64,000 nt of DNA from Nilaparvata lugens (taxonomy: Eukaryota; Arthropoda; Insecta; Hemiptera; Delphacidae): contig NC_052514.1 of the NCBI RefSeq assembly GCF_014356525.2, positions 5,132,764 through 5,196,763 on the forward strand, read 5' to 3'. The notes under the pieces are model-generated. The model saw only the letters and a list, made by a program, of their open reading frames with translations, did not search any database and had not been told where the DNA came from. The position numbers and the translations under genes are program-made. This document shows positions 21,638 through 32,392 of this stretch, in pieces (the first letter of the stretch is position 1; every line of letters begins with the position of its first letter).

Positions 21638-21940
21638 TCTGGTGTGTCGCACTCACACAACTTTCCTTGCCCTCATGAAAATTGATCACCTGACGCTAGT
21701 GTTCACGCGCATCTCAAGTCTACTATTTATAGATCTGAGCCAGCTGGTGACAGGACAATAACGCTGGAGACACACGAGGTCTGCTATCTATTCATAGAGA
21801 ATGATTTAATAGAAGCAACAGTTTGCTATTAAATAATCACATTTTCTCAAATTTCGAGCTTATTTTCAAATTTAGGTGAAACTATTACTGAACATTACTT
21901 GTAGAGATTCTTATGCTGAATCTTTTCCACTTAAATTTTT
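21638..21940 (+). mobile_element. Family B element, left part, cut by the assembly gap (B1)
   Basis: Starts TCTGGTGTGTCGCACTCACA followed by CAACTTTCCTTGCC. It runs to the N gap after TTAAATTTTT. The complete counterpart is 62208-62930. Confidence 0.85.
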
Positions 21941-22040
21941 NNNNNNNNNNNNNNNNNNNNNNNNNNNNNNNNNNNNNNNNNNNNNNNNNNNNNNNNNNNN
22001 NNNNNNNNNNNNNNNNNNNNNNNNNNNNNNNNNNNNNNNN
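21941..22040. other. 100-N scaffold gap
   Basis: Exactly 100 N, the conventional length for a join of unknown size. The gap coincides with the right edge of duplicated block 1. Confidence 1.
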
Positions 22041-22846
22041 GAGTTGAAACATAGACCTCACTACGTTCGGTCAATCATCCATTCCATTACCCAAGCACAA
22101 GCATTGAGCTTATGTTGGCATCACCCTCAGATGAGGGATTTTGTTCAACTATAGTGGAATTCAGGTTATAACGTCAGTATCTGATCAACATTGTTTGCTA
22201 TCCTTGTCTTCCATTAAACAAACAGATCGCTTTATATTTTCTCCGTAACTCTGATGCCCCGTTTCACCAACCTTGGTCAAGGCATTAGAACATGGTTAAA
22301 GTCTATCAGCTGGTGAAATCAGAAATAATTCGTTCCACCAACACCAGTTAAGTTTAACCACAATCAAACCAATAGTGTATAGTGTAGAGTGTATAGTGTC
22401 TAATAAGCTATAGCATAAGATACATATTTTTTTCTCTTTGATAGTATGTTTTATAAATCTTACTGAAGTTACTTAAGAATGTGATGCTTATAGTATCAAC
22501 TAACGAAAGTTCATCCAGTATTCACAGCTATCATAGTATGGCAACTCTCATCTAATAACATCAGACACAAAACGCCGCTAAATACATACCGGTAACCGGT
22601 AAAAGAACCTGAAGCAGATAAAATAGCATCACAACTGCTTATAATGGTTAATACCAGTTTGTTATTCCACTCTGGGCTATCAATGTTCTTCCGGTTATAG
22701 TTCAACCACTATTAGTCCTTCCTTCCCATTTATATACTCTGTTTGATCTTTCAGATATTTTTGCTGGTAAGGCTAGCCGAATATCGATACGCTAGAGTGA
22801 TAGACGTGTCAATCCTATTATATTAAGCGACCAATTTCTGTATTTT
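22041..22846. other. Noncoding stretch with MITE fragments
   Basis: 22055-22075 carries the ACCTCACTACGTTCGGTCAA motif also seen in the foldback at 7601. 22152-22250 is a degraded relative of the 4382-4755 MITE. 22255-22380 has GTTTCACCAA and TTGGTCAAGG, suggestive of a MITE end. No gene recognised. Confidence 0.45.
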
Positions 22847-23597
22847 TACTTTCCTTGCCCTATTACCATAGGTGTGTCTGTGAACACGATAACTCCATTC
22901 CTAATTAACCGATTGACTTGAAATTTTAAACTTAAGGTCCTTATACCATGAGGATCCGACAATAAGAAATTCAATAAAAATCAATTCAAAATGGCGGATA
23001 ATGGCTAAAAAAACATGTTTTTCACGGTTTTCTCGAGAACGGCTCTAACGATTTTCTTCAATTTTACCCTATATAGCTATTTAAAGCCCTATAATTATAT
23101 GTCATGAGTCTCATTTCTGGGAAAATTGCAGGAACTCCGTAATATTTCTGAGAAGAATGAATTTTGTTGAATTTCTATCACGATTTTCTAAAAAATGACT
23201 TGACCGATTTTTTCAAATTCATACCCTGTATAGTTTTATATAATCAGTTCTATTAACTGGCATGAGTCTCCCCCCTGAGAAATTAACAGGGGGTCCACCC
23301 CATCCTTGAGAAATTTACTTTGTAACCTCCTTCTCGTGCTTGAGGAAGGTAGGTAGAGCAGTTTATTCAAAAGAACACATGTCGATATTTTATTTGTAGA
23401 ACAGCTGTTTTGACAACTTTTTAAAAATTTCATAATTCAAACAAAGGAAAATGTACTCTGAACACAAGCACAATAGTATAATCGTAGTTTTAATTATTTA
23501 GCTGCCAATCGGCATAATGTTATTCCCTAAATTATCCTCGTTAATGAGGCTTATAGATCAATGAACAAGGAAAGTTGTGTGAGTGTACCACACCAGA
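22847..23597 (-). mobile_element. Family B element B2 without microsatellite
   Basis: Begins TTACTTTCCTTGCCCTATTA (reverse of the family right end) and ends CACACCAGA (reverse of TCTGGTGTG). At the microsatellite position it has only TGTGTCTGTGAACACGATAA. The interior has several ENHANCED copies of the phrase GAACGGCTCTAACGAT-type sequence. Confidence 0.75.
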
Positions 23598-23640
23598 TTT
23601 CTATATTTGGTTATTTATATTTATATCTGGTTATTTATGT

Positions 23641-23940
23641 TCAACGGATCTAGAAAACGTCTCTAACGATGTCCACGGAATTTGAAACATAGTAGGTTTA
23701 TGATATAGACATTCGATTGCACTAGGTCTCATCCTTGGGAAAACTCGATGAACGACATTGAAAGGATAATTCATCCTTGGCTGAAACAGCTGTAGATAGT
23801 AAAAAAGTGAGTGAGCCAGTGAGTAGTCTATGTGAAAAATTAAAATATCGGATCCTCGAAATTCATAAGATGACATATAGCCAGCTGTGAAATATGAACA
23901 CGATCATTTTAGAGAATTGTGTTCTGTTTATCAATAAATA
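23641..23940 (-). mobile_element. Internal fragment of family A
   Basis: Contains ATTCGATTGCACTAGGTCTC, ACTCGATGAACGACATTGAA and AGGATAATTCATCCTTGG in family A order, reversed. Both conserved ends are missing. Confidence 0.65.
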
Positions 23941-23944
23941 AAAA

Positions 23945-24585
23945 TCTGGTGTGGCGCACTCACACAACTTTCCTTGCCGTTATGAAAATTGATCACCTGA
24001 CGCTGGTGTTCCCGCGCATCTCAAGTATACTATTCAAAGATTTGAGCCAGCTGGTGACAGGGCAATAACGCTGGAGACACACATGAGGTCTGCTATCTCT
24101 TCATAGTGAATGATTTAATAGAATCAACAATAATTGGCAATTGAATAATCACATTTTCTCGAATTTAAAGCTCATTTTCAATTTTAGGTGAAAATGTTAC
24201 TGAACATTAATTGTAGAGATTTTCATGCTCAATCTACTCCACTCCGTTTCAATTGTATCTGAAGCCTGATAATTGAGAATCTATCTGCATTGATGAGGCG
24301 AAGCTCCTGAAATTTTTACAGATATGGGACTAGTGGCAGTTGATAGAGCTTATTGATGACTATTTTAGGTATGAATTTGATCAAAATCGTTGGAGCCGTT
24401 TCCGAGAAAGTCACGAAAAACCCTGTTTTTGACAACATTTTCGCCATTTTAGCCACCATCTTGAATTGCATTTGATCGAAATTGTTCGTGTCGGATCCTT
24501 ATAGTGAAAGGACCTTAAGTTCCAGATTTCAAGTCATTCCGTTAATTGGGAGATGAGATATCGTGTACACAGACGCACATACACT

Positions 24586-24621
<36 letters not shown>

Positions 24622-24674
24622 ACACACACACACACACAACACACACACACACCACACACACACCACACACACCA

Positions 24675-24713
<39 letters not shown>

Positions 24714-24847
24714 GACCAATACCCAAAAACCACTTTTTTGGACTCAGGGGACCTTGAAACGTATAGAAATTTACAAATTGGGGTACCTTAATTTTTTTCG
24801 GAAAGCAATACTTTCCTTACCTATGGTCATAGGGCAAAGAAAGTAAA
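23945..24847 (+). mobile_element. Family B element B3 with CA microsatellite
   Basis: TCTGGTGTGGCGCACTCACA to the terminal hairpin region CCTATGGTCATAGGGCAAAG. The CA tract lies about 640 bp from the left end, preceded by GATATCGTGTACACAGACGC and followed by ACAGACCAATACCCAAAAAC. No coding sequence. Confidence 0.85.
24588..24711. repeat. (CA)n microsatellite with CCA interruptions
   Basis: Long CA run broken by several ACCACAC steps. The His/Thr and Cys/Val frames over it are artefacts. Confidence 0.98.
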
Positions 24848-24848
24848 A

Positions 24849-24878
24849 ATAACGAGTGAAGCTCGGTGCCCCGATATT
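24849..24878 (-). mobile_element. Family A end fragment (A8) abutting B3
   Basis: AACGAGTGAAGCTCGGTGCC then CCGATATT, the reversed family A start, lies directly against the right end of B3. Confidence 0.6.
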
Positions 24879-25026
24879 ATCATATGATCATATCATGATG
24901 TTCACATTGAGACAATGCTAGCACATAGCACACAAAGCTATGGTATTAATTTATTCATCTAGCAGACTTGCGTCACGTCTCATTCAAGTCTAATCTATTT
25001 CACTATCTATGACAAACTGCAAGTTG

Positions 25027-25618
25027 ATCCTATACTATTAAACGAGCAATTTCTGTTTACATGTTTAGATGTTTATATATCTGTATGTGACCGGATCTCG
25101 AAAACTGCTCTAACGATTCTCACGAAATTTGGATGAAAGTAGGTTTATGATATATAAAAATTCGATTGCACTAAGTCTCGAGCCTGGGATAACTCGCTGA
25201 AGGACATTGAAAGGATGAATACGTCCTTGTAAAAACAGCTGGAAATTTTGTCGTCTGATGATGATGGAAGTGAGTGAGCGAGTGCATGTGTGTGGAACTG
25301 AGACAAAATTATGACTCAGCTGTTGAACTTTTGTAATCATTCAATCAGTGCCGGTTGTACAAGAGCCGGTTAAATTTTAATCCCGATTAATTCCAGTAGA
25401 ACCAATCTGATAAGCTATCTTTTTGAAATGGTCTTCTCTGATTTGGATTAAAATTTAACATGCTTTTGTGAGAGAAATTTGTGCATTCCTATGGGAATTA
25501 ATCCACTGTGATTAGATAGAACCTCCCTGTATGGACTATGAATGTATTATAATTTCCTATTTCGTAACAAATTTTATATGCTTTTGTACTCCAGAGCGGA
25601 GCTCGGTGCCCCGATATT
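25027..25618 (-). mobile_element. Complete family A element A9
   Basis: ATCCTATACTATTAAACGAG to GCTCGGTGCCCCGATATT, about 592 bp, with only one to two ACATCTAAA-like units. This is a good short reference for the family. No coding capacity. Confidence 0.75.
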
Positions 25619-26452
25619 AATAATTTAATCTCATAATTTTCTAATACGATATCTCGTCTCACCTGGAACAATTGCGTCACGTCTTAATTTGCAACAAGTC
25701 CAAGGTCTCTTTGGTAGGCTATCAATTTTCCCCTTGAAATTTTGAAAATTGAGGATTTTGAAACAGAAAGGATGAGGAAGAAGTGGAACTGGAAGGAGAA
25801 AAGGGACAGAAGGAGGAGAAGATGGTGGAGGAAGAGTGAGAAAATTTTGAGAGGCGTGGGTGGGACAGTATTTCTCTAGAATCGGCAGAAATAAATAGTC
25901 ACTGATTTAGAACGTATTATGAATAGCAAGTAGTCAGATATGACCCAGGGCATACACTGACCCCCTTTCTATTTCCTTCCTGTATCTATCTGCTTTCCTC
26001 CATCGCATTCCAATTTATTTCGACTCCACATTCAGTTTTCTTAGCTGTCTCCCACATTTTTTTTTTAATGGAGTACCTTATACCTTATATAAGGTGAAAT
26101 GGAGTGAATTCATGAATCAGGTGGGATGGTGGAGCAGCAATATAGGTCAATTATAATATCACGTATTTCCATCATGATATTTGGTTTTTTCTATATTATA
26201 CTCCTCCTTTTCCTACTCCTCCTCCTCCGACTCATCCCTCACCCCTTCGTCCTCCTTCATTACCTCCTCCTCATCCTTCTTTTTCTCCTACGTCTTCTTA
26301 TTTTTCCTTCCTCATATTCTCCCTGTTCGTACTATTTACACTTGTTTCCTCCTTTGCTCATTCCCAATGAGCCCCTCTATATTAAAGCTTCAATGTATCT
26401 ATTTCTTATTTAATTCATAGGTGATTAAATCATATAATATTATAACCCATTA
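25619..26452. other. Noncoding stretch with purine and pyrimidine tracts
   Basis: 25768-25851 is mostly A/G on the plus strand; 26196-26345 is mostly C/T. The Leu- and Ser-rich frames over the second are composition artefacts. No domain recognised. Confidence 0.5.
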
Positions 26453-26584
26453 TTACTTTCCTTGCCCTATTACCATAGGTAAGGAAAGTATTGCTTTCCA
26501 AAAAAATTAAGGTGCCCCAATTTGTAAATTTCTATACGTTTCAAGTTCCCCTGAGTCCAAAGAAGTGGTTTTTGGGTGTTGGTC

Positions 26585-26660
<76 letters not shown>

Positions 26661-26688
26661 GTGTGTGTGTGTGTGTGTGTGTGTGTTT

Positions 26689-26731
<43 letters not shown>

Positions 26732-27399
26732 AGTGTATGTGCTTCTGTGTACACGATATCTCATTTCCCAATTAACGGAATGACTTGAAATTCGGAGCTT
26801 GAGGTCCTTACAATATAAGGATCCGACACGAACAATTTCGATCAAATTCAATTAAAGATGGCGGCTAAAAAGGCAAAAATGTTGTCAAAAACAGGGTTTT
26901 TCGCGATTTTCTTGAAAACGACTCCAAAGATTTTGATCAAATTCATACCTGAATTAGTCATTGATAAGCTCTATCAACTGTCATATGTCCCATATCTGTA
27001 GAAATATCAGGAGCGCCGCCTCATCTATGCAAAGTTTGATTTTAGATTCCCAATTATCAGGCTTCAGATACAATTCAAACAAAAAATTTTTAGTGCAAAA
27101 GATTGAGCATGGAAATTTCTACAATTGATGTTCAGTAACATTTTCACCTGAAATTGAAAATAAGCTCGGAATTCGAGAAAATGCGATTATTTCAATTGCA
27201 AACTGTTGACAACTGTTGATTTTATTAAATCATTCACTATGAAGAGATAGCAGTCCTCGTGTGTTTCCAGTGTTATTGTCCTGTCACCAGCTGGCTCAGA
27301 TCTTTGAATAGTAGTAGACTTGTGATGCACGGGAACACTAGCGTCAGGTGATCAATTCTCATAACGGCAAGGAAAGTTGTGTGAGTGCGCTACACCAGA
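26453..27399 (-). mobile_element. Family B element B4 with GT microsatellite
   Basis: TTACTTTCCTTGCCCTATTA to CTACACCAGA. The GT tract at 26584-26733 is at the same internal position as the CA tract of B3. Noncoding. Confidence 0.85.
26584..26733. repeat. (GT)n microsatellite
   Basis: About 75 dinucleotide units with a few interruptions. Confidence 0.98.
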
Positions 27400-27475
27400 T
27401 TTTATTTATATCGTAAACCGCAACAAATACGCCTAAAAATATGACTTGTTTATTTTGTACTATTGGACTATATTG

Positions 27476-27850
27476 AGGTTCACGTTTCAATTACAGTGCT
27501 GAAGAAAGATAGGAGAACAACGTTGCCGATCCTCTGTCTTGTCAATGCCTTCAAAAGACGGTAGCTGATACAGGTTTATTGATGTGATATTAGTTATTTA
27601 TTTTCGTTTGAAATAATCAATTATATTTTATTAAGCAAGAAATTAAATTTTTCAATAATATTATAATGAGTTTACATAATTAAGATTGATTATTTTGTAA
27701 ATTAGTTATCAATTCTACATTGTTAAAAGACAATCTAGCAGCAGAACAAAGCGAGAAAGAGATAGCGCTATTCGCTTTGTTGAATGATAGACAAGGATAG
27801 CAATACCATTGCTAAACAAACACTGCCATTATAACGTGGACCTCACTATA
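27476..27850. mobile_element. MITE related to 4382-4755
   Basis: Left end GAGGTTCACG, right end CATTATAACGTGGACCTCAC followed by TATAG. The interior shares TTGCCGATCCTCTGTCTTGT and AAAGCGAGAAA with the copies in the blocks. Confidence 0.75.
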
Positions 27851-27901
27851 GGCTGACTATTTCAGCTTGTATCTAAACTACAAATATTATTGTATATTAT
27901 G

Positions 27902-28045
27902 ATAAGAAAACAAAGATATTGTCAAATTTCACTAAAAATTTATTAAAAACTTTAAAACAGAACCATGGTTTCACGTAATTAAATTTAATTATGTAAACTT
28001 ATTATAAATTTTTAGTGAAATTTGACAATATCTTTGTTTTCTTAT
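27902..28045. repeat. Perfect 42-bp inverted repeat
   Basis: 27902-27943 (starting ATAAGAAAACAAAGATATTG) is the exact reverse complement of 28004-28045, with a 60-bp loop. It may be a small MITE. The 61-residue hydrophobic open frame that starts at 28047 is unrecognised. Confidence 0.85.
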
Positions 28046-28782
28046 TATGGAGAGATTTCACAACATCACCATCAATATTCTACTAATTTTATCATTGTAT
28101 ATTATTGCTTTGCCAATAATTGCGTTCATTATAACATCCAATGCTCCCAGCAATAAGGAATTTGACTTTATTTCAACTATTCATATTATAGAATTGATAA
28201 TCCATGTGTTCGTTATTAATGCTAGGAGATGATTTGTGATTATTAGTAATTCGATTGTGCATCAACTTTACATTATTCCTAAGTGCAGACGCCTAGACCA
28301 TTACTGACTGTACTCCAGTATTCTAAGGAGCCAATTTAGCAAAGCGAATCCTCAAAGTAGAGAGACTTAATTATACATAGGATTGGAGCTTAAACATATA
28401 TGCAGTCTTTAGGGAATGTTTATGATGCAAGTTTCTATCTGACTTGTAATGCATAGCGTGTTAAACCTATTAACAGACGCTTGCAATATGCTTTGATAAT
28501 GTTATTCAAAATTCAACCTTGCGAGATGAGTTGATGATACAGTGGGATATCTATGGAGATTCACTTCAAACTTTCAGCAGTCGTCAAATATAAGGCATCA
28601 ATGTTTTCAATTCAACTAATGCTGACTTTCTCATGTGAGCCTCAGTTTACTATCTTATGTTAATATTTTGAATCAAATTGGAATAAATTGTGGTAGAATT
28701 TTGATGAATTGAAGATCTGTCGATTTGAATGTTGAATCTTTTCACTTCATCCAACTGATTTCATCAATTTATCCTTCAACCT
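28046..28782. other. No recognisable feature
   Basis: AT-rich noncoding DNA. The short hydrophobic frame at 28047-28232 has no family signature and no context supporting a gene. Confidence 0.5.
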
Positions 28783-29008
28783 CTGATATGTCCAAAGCTC
28801 CGCCAATTTATGTAGATGCATAACAATATTATCTATAGTTATCACAAATTGCTTTTTTCATATCATATACAGTTCAATAATAATTTTCCTAGTCTATATT
28901 ATGTAAATTCATCTATAATTTTGCTGCATTGTAAGCTATTGTATATAAGTGTATAAGCAAGTATATATTGTAATCTACATGAATAAAGTACTCAATCAAT
29001 CAATCAAC
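28783..29008 (+). mobile_element. Family C retroelement 3-prime tail
   Basis: TGATATGTCCAAAGCTCCGC through TCTACATGAATAAAGTACTC with a CAATCAATCAA tail. Confidence 0.65.
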
Positions 29009-29119
29009 CTCCCTCTAACTGTTCATAATATCTATTAAATAATTCAGAATACGACAGGCTGAAGCCCAAAACGATTCATCATTATTATCTTTACTGATTC
29101 ATACAATAATCACATCATC

Positions 29120-29405
29120 AAAATGATAGGGAGAGAAAAAAAATAGGTAACCTTTTGCTATTACTCTCCCAAATTTAGATAACTTAAGGTTACACATAAT
29201 CCGAAATAGTTCAAGTCATGTAGTTGTTCACTTCACAAAATTTTCATCACGTAAGGTAAAAATGAGGTAACAATACCTCATAAAAATAAGCTAGCCTTTT
29301 GCCATTCCTCTCCCAAATTCAGATGAGTTACACATAGTCCGAAATAGGTTAAGTCATGTAGTTGTCCACTTCACAAAATTTTCAGTCCTTAATTATTTTC
29401 AGAAA
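29120..29405 (+). repeat. Two tandem diverged units, third copy at 32393
   Basis: CTCTCCCAAATT, TTACACATA-TCCGAAATAG and GTAGTTG-TCACTTCACAAAATTTTCA occur at about 29163-29255 and 29305-29385. A third copy (32393-32477 plus 32668-32805) is split by a MITE. Confidence 0.8.
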
Positions 29406-29704
29406 GTAGATTTTTAAATTTAGATGCTCTAGAACCAAGCATAAAAGGAATATTCCTCATTATTATCACCAAATATTATTATTAGATTGTAACTCTAATA
29501 CAAACAACAGTCAAAATGTAGCCAGATTATGTCACTTTCACATTTTTGAGTTATACTCCAGTTTACAATTCAAACAAATAAAACAATGAAATAAAGATGC
29601 AAGCTCTATTATAATACGTTTAACTGTTTAAGGCAGTTAATACTATAAGGCATATAAACTTTTTAATCGTGATATTTTTCAAAGATTTTTAATTCGTATA
29701 TCAT
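29406..29704. other. No recognisable feature
   Basis: AT-rich. The first 100 bases continue the similarity to 32700-32790. Confidence 0.4.
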
Positions 29705-30178
29705 CAAGCTAACAAAATGAAAAAGTTTTTTCGGGGAATATGTTTTTTCTGATCATTACTTTTTGAGATATGAGCGCCTAAAGTTTAAATTTTTGGGACA
29801 GAACATTTAAATTTCGGTACGATATAATTCCATGAGATGTAGAGGATGGATTCTTCATGGTATTGTTGATCTAGTAAAACAAAAATTTTCTGGAAATATC
29901 AATTTTTGGAAAATTTATTCAATTACCAAAAATAACTCAACTGAAAGTTATTTTTAGTAAACTGAATAACTATCTTAAAAATTGATATTTTCAGATAATT
30001 TTTGTTTTACTAAATCTATGAGAAATCTATCCTCTAAATCTCATGGATTCTTCTCTTACCGAATTTGAAATGTTCTGTCCCAAAAATTTTAACTTTAGGC
30101 GCTCATATCTCAAAGAGTAATGATCAAAAAAAAAAAAAATATTTTCCTGAGAAAACTTTTTCATTTTGATAGCTTACT
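29705..30178. mobile_element. Foldback element, arms about 200 bp
   Basis: TAAGCTA-like ends; AATGAAAAAGTTTT at 29716 is mirrored by AAAACTTTTTCATTTTGATA at 30149. GAGATATGAGCGCCTAAAGTT at 29765 is matched in reverse at about 30095-30115. Noncoding. Confidence 0.75.
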
Positions 30179-30335
30179 ACTTACTTCTTTAGCACCATGT
30201 ATTTAAACTGTTGGTATTTATTCAATGGGAGGCGATGGTTTTGTAGAGGACAGTTGACACTTAATAATACTGAATCTCACTATGAAACCATAGAGAATAG
30301 AATGTAATGATTTCATTACATGTTGATTACAGACT

Positions 30336-30835
30336 AATATCGGGGGACCGAGCTTTGCTCGGAGTAGAATAGCATGAAAAAATTATTAAAAAAGAAGAAA
30401 TTATAATTATATAATTTATAGTTCATACAGAAATGTTCCATCTAATCACAGTAAATTGGATCAATTCCCAGAGAAATGCAAAATTTCCTCTCACAAAGGC
30501 CTGGTTGCACAAAAGACGGTTAAATTTTAATCCTGATTGATTTCACGTGAACCATAGAGAAACTATAGTGTAAGTAGATATCCCGTGGTATAGGACGTTT
30601 ATGTTGCAACTTTTAATGTTATCTCAAGCCGATAGTCCACGTAGTTATTTTTCATGAAGCTGTGTGACGCTCGTATCTCTCATATTGTGCCGTTCATTCA
30701 CTCTTACCCCAACAAAACAGTAGAAATCGATAATAATCGGCTTGAGATAACAGTAAAAGTTGCGACATAAACGAACTATACCATGGGATATCTACTTATG
30801 CTATTGTTTCTCTATGATGATATACAAATCGAGAA
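30336..30835 (+). mobile_element. Truncated family A element (A10) carrying a MITE
   Basis: Starts AATATCGGGGGACCGAGC and follows A2 as far as TTTCACGTGAA, where the MITE at 30553 interrupts it. No right end found. Confidence 0.65.
30553..30816. mobile_element. Hairpin MITE with CATAGAGAAAC ends
   Basis: CATAGAGAAACTATAGTGTA at the left, with TAAGTAGATATCCCGTGGTA, is matched in reverse by the right arm ending GTTTCTCTATG. A second pair of complementary segments (TTATCTCAAGCCGAT) lies further in. Inserted in a family A copy. Confidence 0.8.
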
Positions 30836-31413
30836 ACTTGGAAAAATATCACGAGTAGAAAGTTTATTTTTAGCCTTTGCACAGCCTTAAAGGATCAATG
30901 TTGAAAGTAGCATTGACCGATTACTTATTTACTCCATAATTTTCTTATTTATTCATTTACCATTTGTTTTCTTTTTTTCTAATTCCTCATCACTTCCCCA
31001 TATTGTCTCATTTATTCATTATCTCCTCCATTATTCTCCTTCTTCTCCTTGTTTTTTTTTGTTTTAATTCCTTATCGAATACTAGAAATTTGAGGTCATG
31101 TCAGGCTTCATGTGTCACAATATGTCACAGTGGCCTGTATACAATTTATTAAGCCTCATTGTAAACTTTTATGAACCAGTTGGAACGTAACGATCTGCCA
31201 AAACCAGAAACTAATTAGAACAACTGTGTTGACGAGTTCACTTGCTACTGGTCGTAAACATAAACAACACACAGAGATCCTACTCGAAAATTGAGTGGCT
31301 GTTTATTGCTAATGAATTTTCTTGGAACCAGTCTTGCTGTATAGGGTGAATCAGCGGCTGACTGTTTTGAAATACAGTAGCTCTGTCTGTATTGGGAACT
31401 CTCTATAACATAA
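30836..31413. other. No recognisable feature
   Basis: AT-rich; the short frame at 30964-31152 is low-complexity Leu/Phe and unrecognised. Confidence 0.45.
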
Positions 31414-32244
31414 CTAGCCGTCAGGCTCGCTTCGCTCGCCCCCTGGACCCCCGACTGGATCGTACAAAAATGAGATCAGCGGGCTCGCTTCGCTCGCCTG
31501 CATGTAAACCTCAGCGGAACCTCTGTACCGAATTCTGGACCCCCGACTGGATTGTCCAAAAATGAGATCAGCGGGCTCGCTTCGCTCACCTGTATGTGGA
31601 CCTCAGCGGAACCTCTGTACCGAATTTGAACGTATTATGTCAATATTGATCTCAAGAGAAACACCTGTTACTATATCGGCGTATCTTTGGCAAACAAAAT
31701 CCTTCCACCTCAGCTAAACCTGTGTACTGAATTTTTTTAAATATATTTCCATCTATTATTGAAAAAGGTGAGGAAACGCAGAAAAGCTGAGAAAACGCTA
31801 ATTTTGGCTAATTGGATAAATTTGTATTTAGGAGGTCCTGGATGCATTGCAATCTTCAACTTGGTGCCAACCTAACAAAGTCAACTCAACTTGATACCAT
31901 CCTGACAAAATTTAATTTAGTTACCAGAACAACTGTTTCCAAGAGGTACTCTCTCCAGATTATAGTTCTATATTAACATATAATGGTATAGACATTTCAA
32001 TTATAATTTCAAGATATTGGAATAAGAATATACATGCTAAAAGACGAACTTTAAACCCTTAAAAGCCACCCTTAGAGTTAAAATATCGCCAGAAGTTTTC
32101 TTAGTGCGCCTCTAAAGGGCCAACTGAACATACCTATCAAATTTGAACGTTTTTGTTGCAGGTAGATTTTTAGTTCTGCAAGTGAGTGAGTGAGTCAGTC
32201 AGTCAGTCAGTCAGTGAGTGCCATTTCGCTTTTATATATATAGA
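31414..32244 (-). mobile_element. Non-autonomous Helitron with canonical ends
   Basis: On the minus strand it starts A|TCTATATATATAAAAGCG and ends GCGAGCCTGACGG then CTAG|T. TC start, CTAG end and insertion between A and T are the defining Helitron signature. GGCGAGCGAAGCGAGCC, a partly paired hairpin, sits five bases before CTAG and is repeated further inside in tandem 92-bp units (31444 and 31536). It is 831 bp and encodes no Rep/helicase, so it would need an autonomous partner. Confidence 0.85.
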
Positions 32245-32392
32245 TATATAGATTGAATGGATACATATGAATTACAAAGCATTATACATTGTATAATATA
32301 CTGTACAGGTTTAATGATAAACCTCCATTCTTGTGATGTGGCTTTTATTCTTTATTGATCCATACAATCATCATCGAAATGATAACATCATC

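Larger units (their letters stand above)
1..21940 (+). repeat. Duplicated block, copy 1
   Basis: The whole segment recurs at 40665-62510 in the same orientation and order. The offset is about 40664 at the left end, 40597 near 4.7 kb, 40474 near 8.6 kb and 40570 at the right end; the shifts come from indels. Base 1 already aligns with 40665, so the left edge lies outside the window. The right edge is the N gap. Most of the block differs from copy 2 by scattered substitutions and short indels, while about 17.2-21.9 kb is almost identical. It may be a retained haplotype or a true segmental duplication. Confidence 0.95.

Noticed and set aside
24529..24846. Open frames of 63-97 residues, His/Thr or Cys/Val repeats
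   Set aside because: They are the CA/GT microsatellite of a family B element read in different frames; the same applies at 26470-26851 and 62632-62875.
28047..28232. 61-residue hydrophobic protein
   Set aside because: No recognisable family, starts right after an inverted repeat, no supporting context.
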